Shown: in pieces, positions 62,901-64,000 of the stretch
How the letters are laid out: every line of letters starts with the position of its first letter
How positions within the stretch are numbered: position 1 is the first letter of the stretch
Assembly: GCA_008921705.1 (NCBI GenBank)
Contig: VFFE01007186.1
Span: 1,613,122 to 1,677,121 of the forward strand
Source: Burhinus oedicnemus
Taxonomy: Eukaryota > Chordata > Aves > Charadriiformes > Burhinidae
DNA: 64,000 bases
Reading direction: 5' to 3'
Notes under the pieces: generated by a model
Told to the model about the DNA's origin: nothing
Database searches by the model: none
Seen by the model: only the letters and a program-made list of their open reading frames with translations
Translations under genes and position numbers: made by a program

Positions 62901-63810
62901 TCTTTAGAGAGAAATTTTCTACCTTACCCTGTTATCATTAGATATTAAACACAGAAAAGTATGTGATATGTTGATCAATAAGGTATGGCAAAAGTTCACA
63001 TATAAAATGTAGTTGTAGATGCAGTACGCTGTCTGCCAAAGCATCATGTGTATAACTGATTCATCAGCTTTCTTCTTTTTTCTTTTTTTCCTCTCCTAAG
63101 CAAAGCTAAGCCTGCAGACAAGCAAAAGACAGATGTTTGAGCTGACTTTCACCCTATGAAATCTAATGGTCCAGGTTAATAGCTTGGTCTATGTTTGTGA
63201 AAGAAAATTGAAGCCACTCTTTCACTTGGTTTCGATATAGGCTGCAAAAAGGAAGGTATTATAAACAATGAACAATCCAGTCCCCCAATGCATTGCAATT
63301 CCAACTCAGAATTTCAACGTGACCTTAAATAAAGCCCACTATTCACTGGTTGTAGAAAACTGTAATGATGCTGGTAAGAAGACATCAAAGACAGTTAAGC
63401 CTGCTTTGGTAATAATGAAAGGGAAGTATTGATACAACTTTTCAAAAGCCACATTCTTCAACAGACCTGGCTAAGAACTGACAGCAGCTGGAATTTAATC
63501 TGTTTCTTCTTTAGTGAAACAATACTTACAGGATGGGAAGTGTCAAGTGGAAGGGGAGAGCTCTCATTTTCTGAGAACTGCAAAGCTGGCTTTGGCAATT
63601 CTTGCAATCCCTCTTCCCCCTTGCGCAGCATCAATCATTTTATCTTACTGGAGGTGACACTGTTTCCCAGACACTAGACACTAGAAGTCTGAACTCTTCT
63701 GCCTCCTAAAAATAGATCTACCCTTACAATTGTCATTCTTTTAATTGACTCTTCACTAAGTGAATCTGTCTAGTTAAATATAGAGGCCAAACCTCATTTT
63801 ATGTAAAATG

Positions 63811-63838
63811 TGTGCATGTGTGTGTGTGCACATGCATA
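63811..63838. repeat. (TG)n microsatellite
   Basis: It reads TGTGTGCATGTGTGTGTGTG followed by CACATGCAT, a short interrupted TG run. Confidence 0.85.
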
Positions 63839-64000
63839 TAAAGGTCCATCTGACCTAGCAGGCAAACAAGCAAACAGTCGAAAAGCCACCACCAGCAAGC
63901 CTCTGCAAAGCACATTATATAAGATCTGCTGTAGCTTTGACTTGGAATGATGAGCTTTGCTTATGTTCAGGGTATTTTGCCTTTGAAACAGCAAGTTGAG

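Larger units (their letters stand above)
53756..64000. other. Single-copy AT-rich DNA, no gene seen
   Basis: Ten kilobases without transposons I recognise and without a convincing coding region. Open frames are below 100 codons except a Phe/Ser-rich one created by the (GAAA)n repeat. Small repeats are listed separately. An A/C-rich tract (59927-59957) and an A15 run near 60676 are also present. Confidence 0.55.

Noticed and set aside
1..64000. Search for tRNA, rRNA, CRISPR arrays, bacterial operons or viral genes
   Set aside because: None seen. There are no regularly spaced repeats, no cloverleaf-like conserved boxes that I could recognise and no ribosome-binding-site/ORF chains; the only retroviral sequence is two LTRs without genes.

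Overview
The window looks like AT-rich genomic DNA from a bird. The main evidence is nine CR1 LINE copies, several with the avian 3' end (a conserved terminal block followed by ATTCTATG- or ATTCTGTG-type repeats), plus two LTRs of a family I know from neoavian genomes (ends TGTCCTGGTTTCAGC... / ...GGTTTAA-CCATGACA, with the internal block ACTCGTGGGTTGAGATAAA). There is one 50-base N gap, so this is an assembled scaffold. I see no operon-like gene layout and no host protein-coding exon, tRNA, rRNA or CRISPR array that I can support. The window is best read as intergenic or deep intronic sequence; the two cannot be told apart from here.

Layout. 1-6.6 kb: single-copy AT-rich DNA. 6.6-8.3 kb: a 5'- and 3'-truncated CR1 (+), ended by a solo LTR (-). 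8.3-20.7 kb: single-copy DNA with scattered microsatellites and T/G tracts. 20.7-22.2 kb: a CR1 (-) whose 3' tail and flanking DNA have been rearranged into nested inverted repeats. 22.2-31.1 kb: single-copy DNA with one perfect 14-bp hairpin. 31.1-36.8 kb: two CR1s in tandem (+), the first nearly full length over ORF2 with an intact endonuclease domain. 36.8-42.0 kb: single-copy DNA with a truncated LTR at 39.6 kb. 42.0-43.5 kb: a decayed CR1 (+) holding the N gap. 44.7-48.6 kb: two CR1s in tandem (-), the first of which lacks the whole endonuclease domain. 48.6-64 kb: single-copy DNA with two short CR1 3' ends (52.5 and 53.7 kb), a (GAAA)n microsatellite and small tandem repeats.

The only proteins encoded are CR1 proteins: ORF1 (a region ending in an SGNH/GDSL esterase-like domain) and ORF2 (AP-type endonuclease plus reverse transcriptase). 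In an active element these act together in target-primed reverse transcription. Every copy here is broken by 5' truncation, frameshift, stop or deletion, so none should be autonomous. At least two CR1 groups are present. The copies at 31.1, 44.7 and 52.5 kb share one 3' terminal sequence; those at 20.9 and 42.0 kb resemble each other in another; the copy at 47.1 kb is much older.

I did not find a convincing new biological system. The items most worth checking are the inverted-repeat rearrangement at 20.75-21.16 kb, the endonuclease-less CR1 at 44.7-47.1 kb and the under-sized assembly gap at 42.7 kb. Family assignments rest on my reading of motifs and on comparing copies inside the window; no database search was run.
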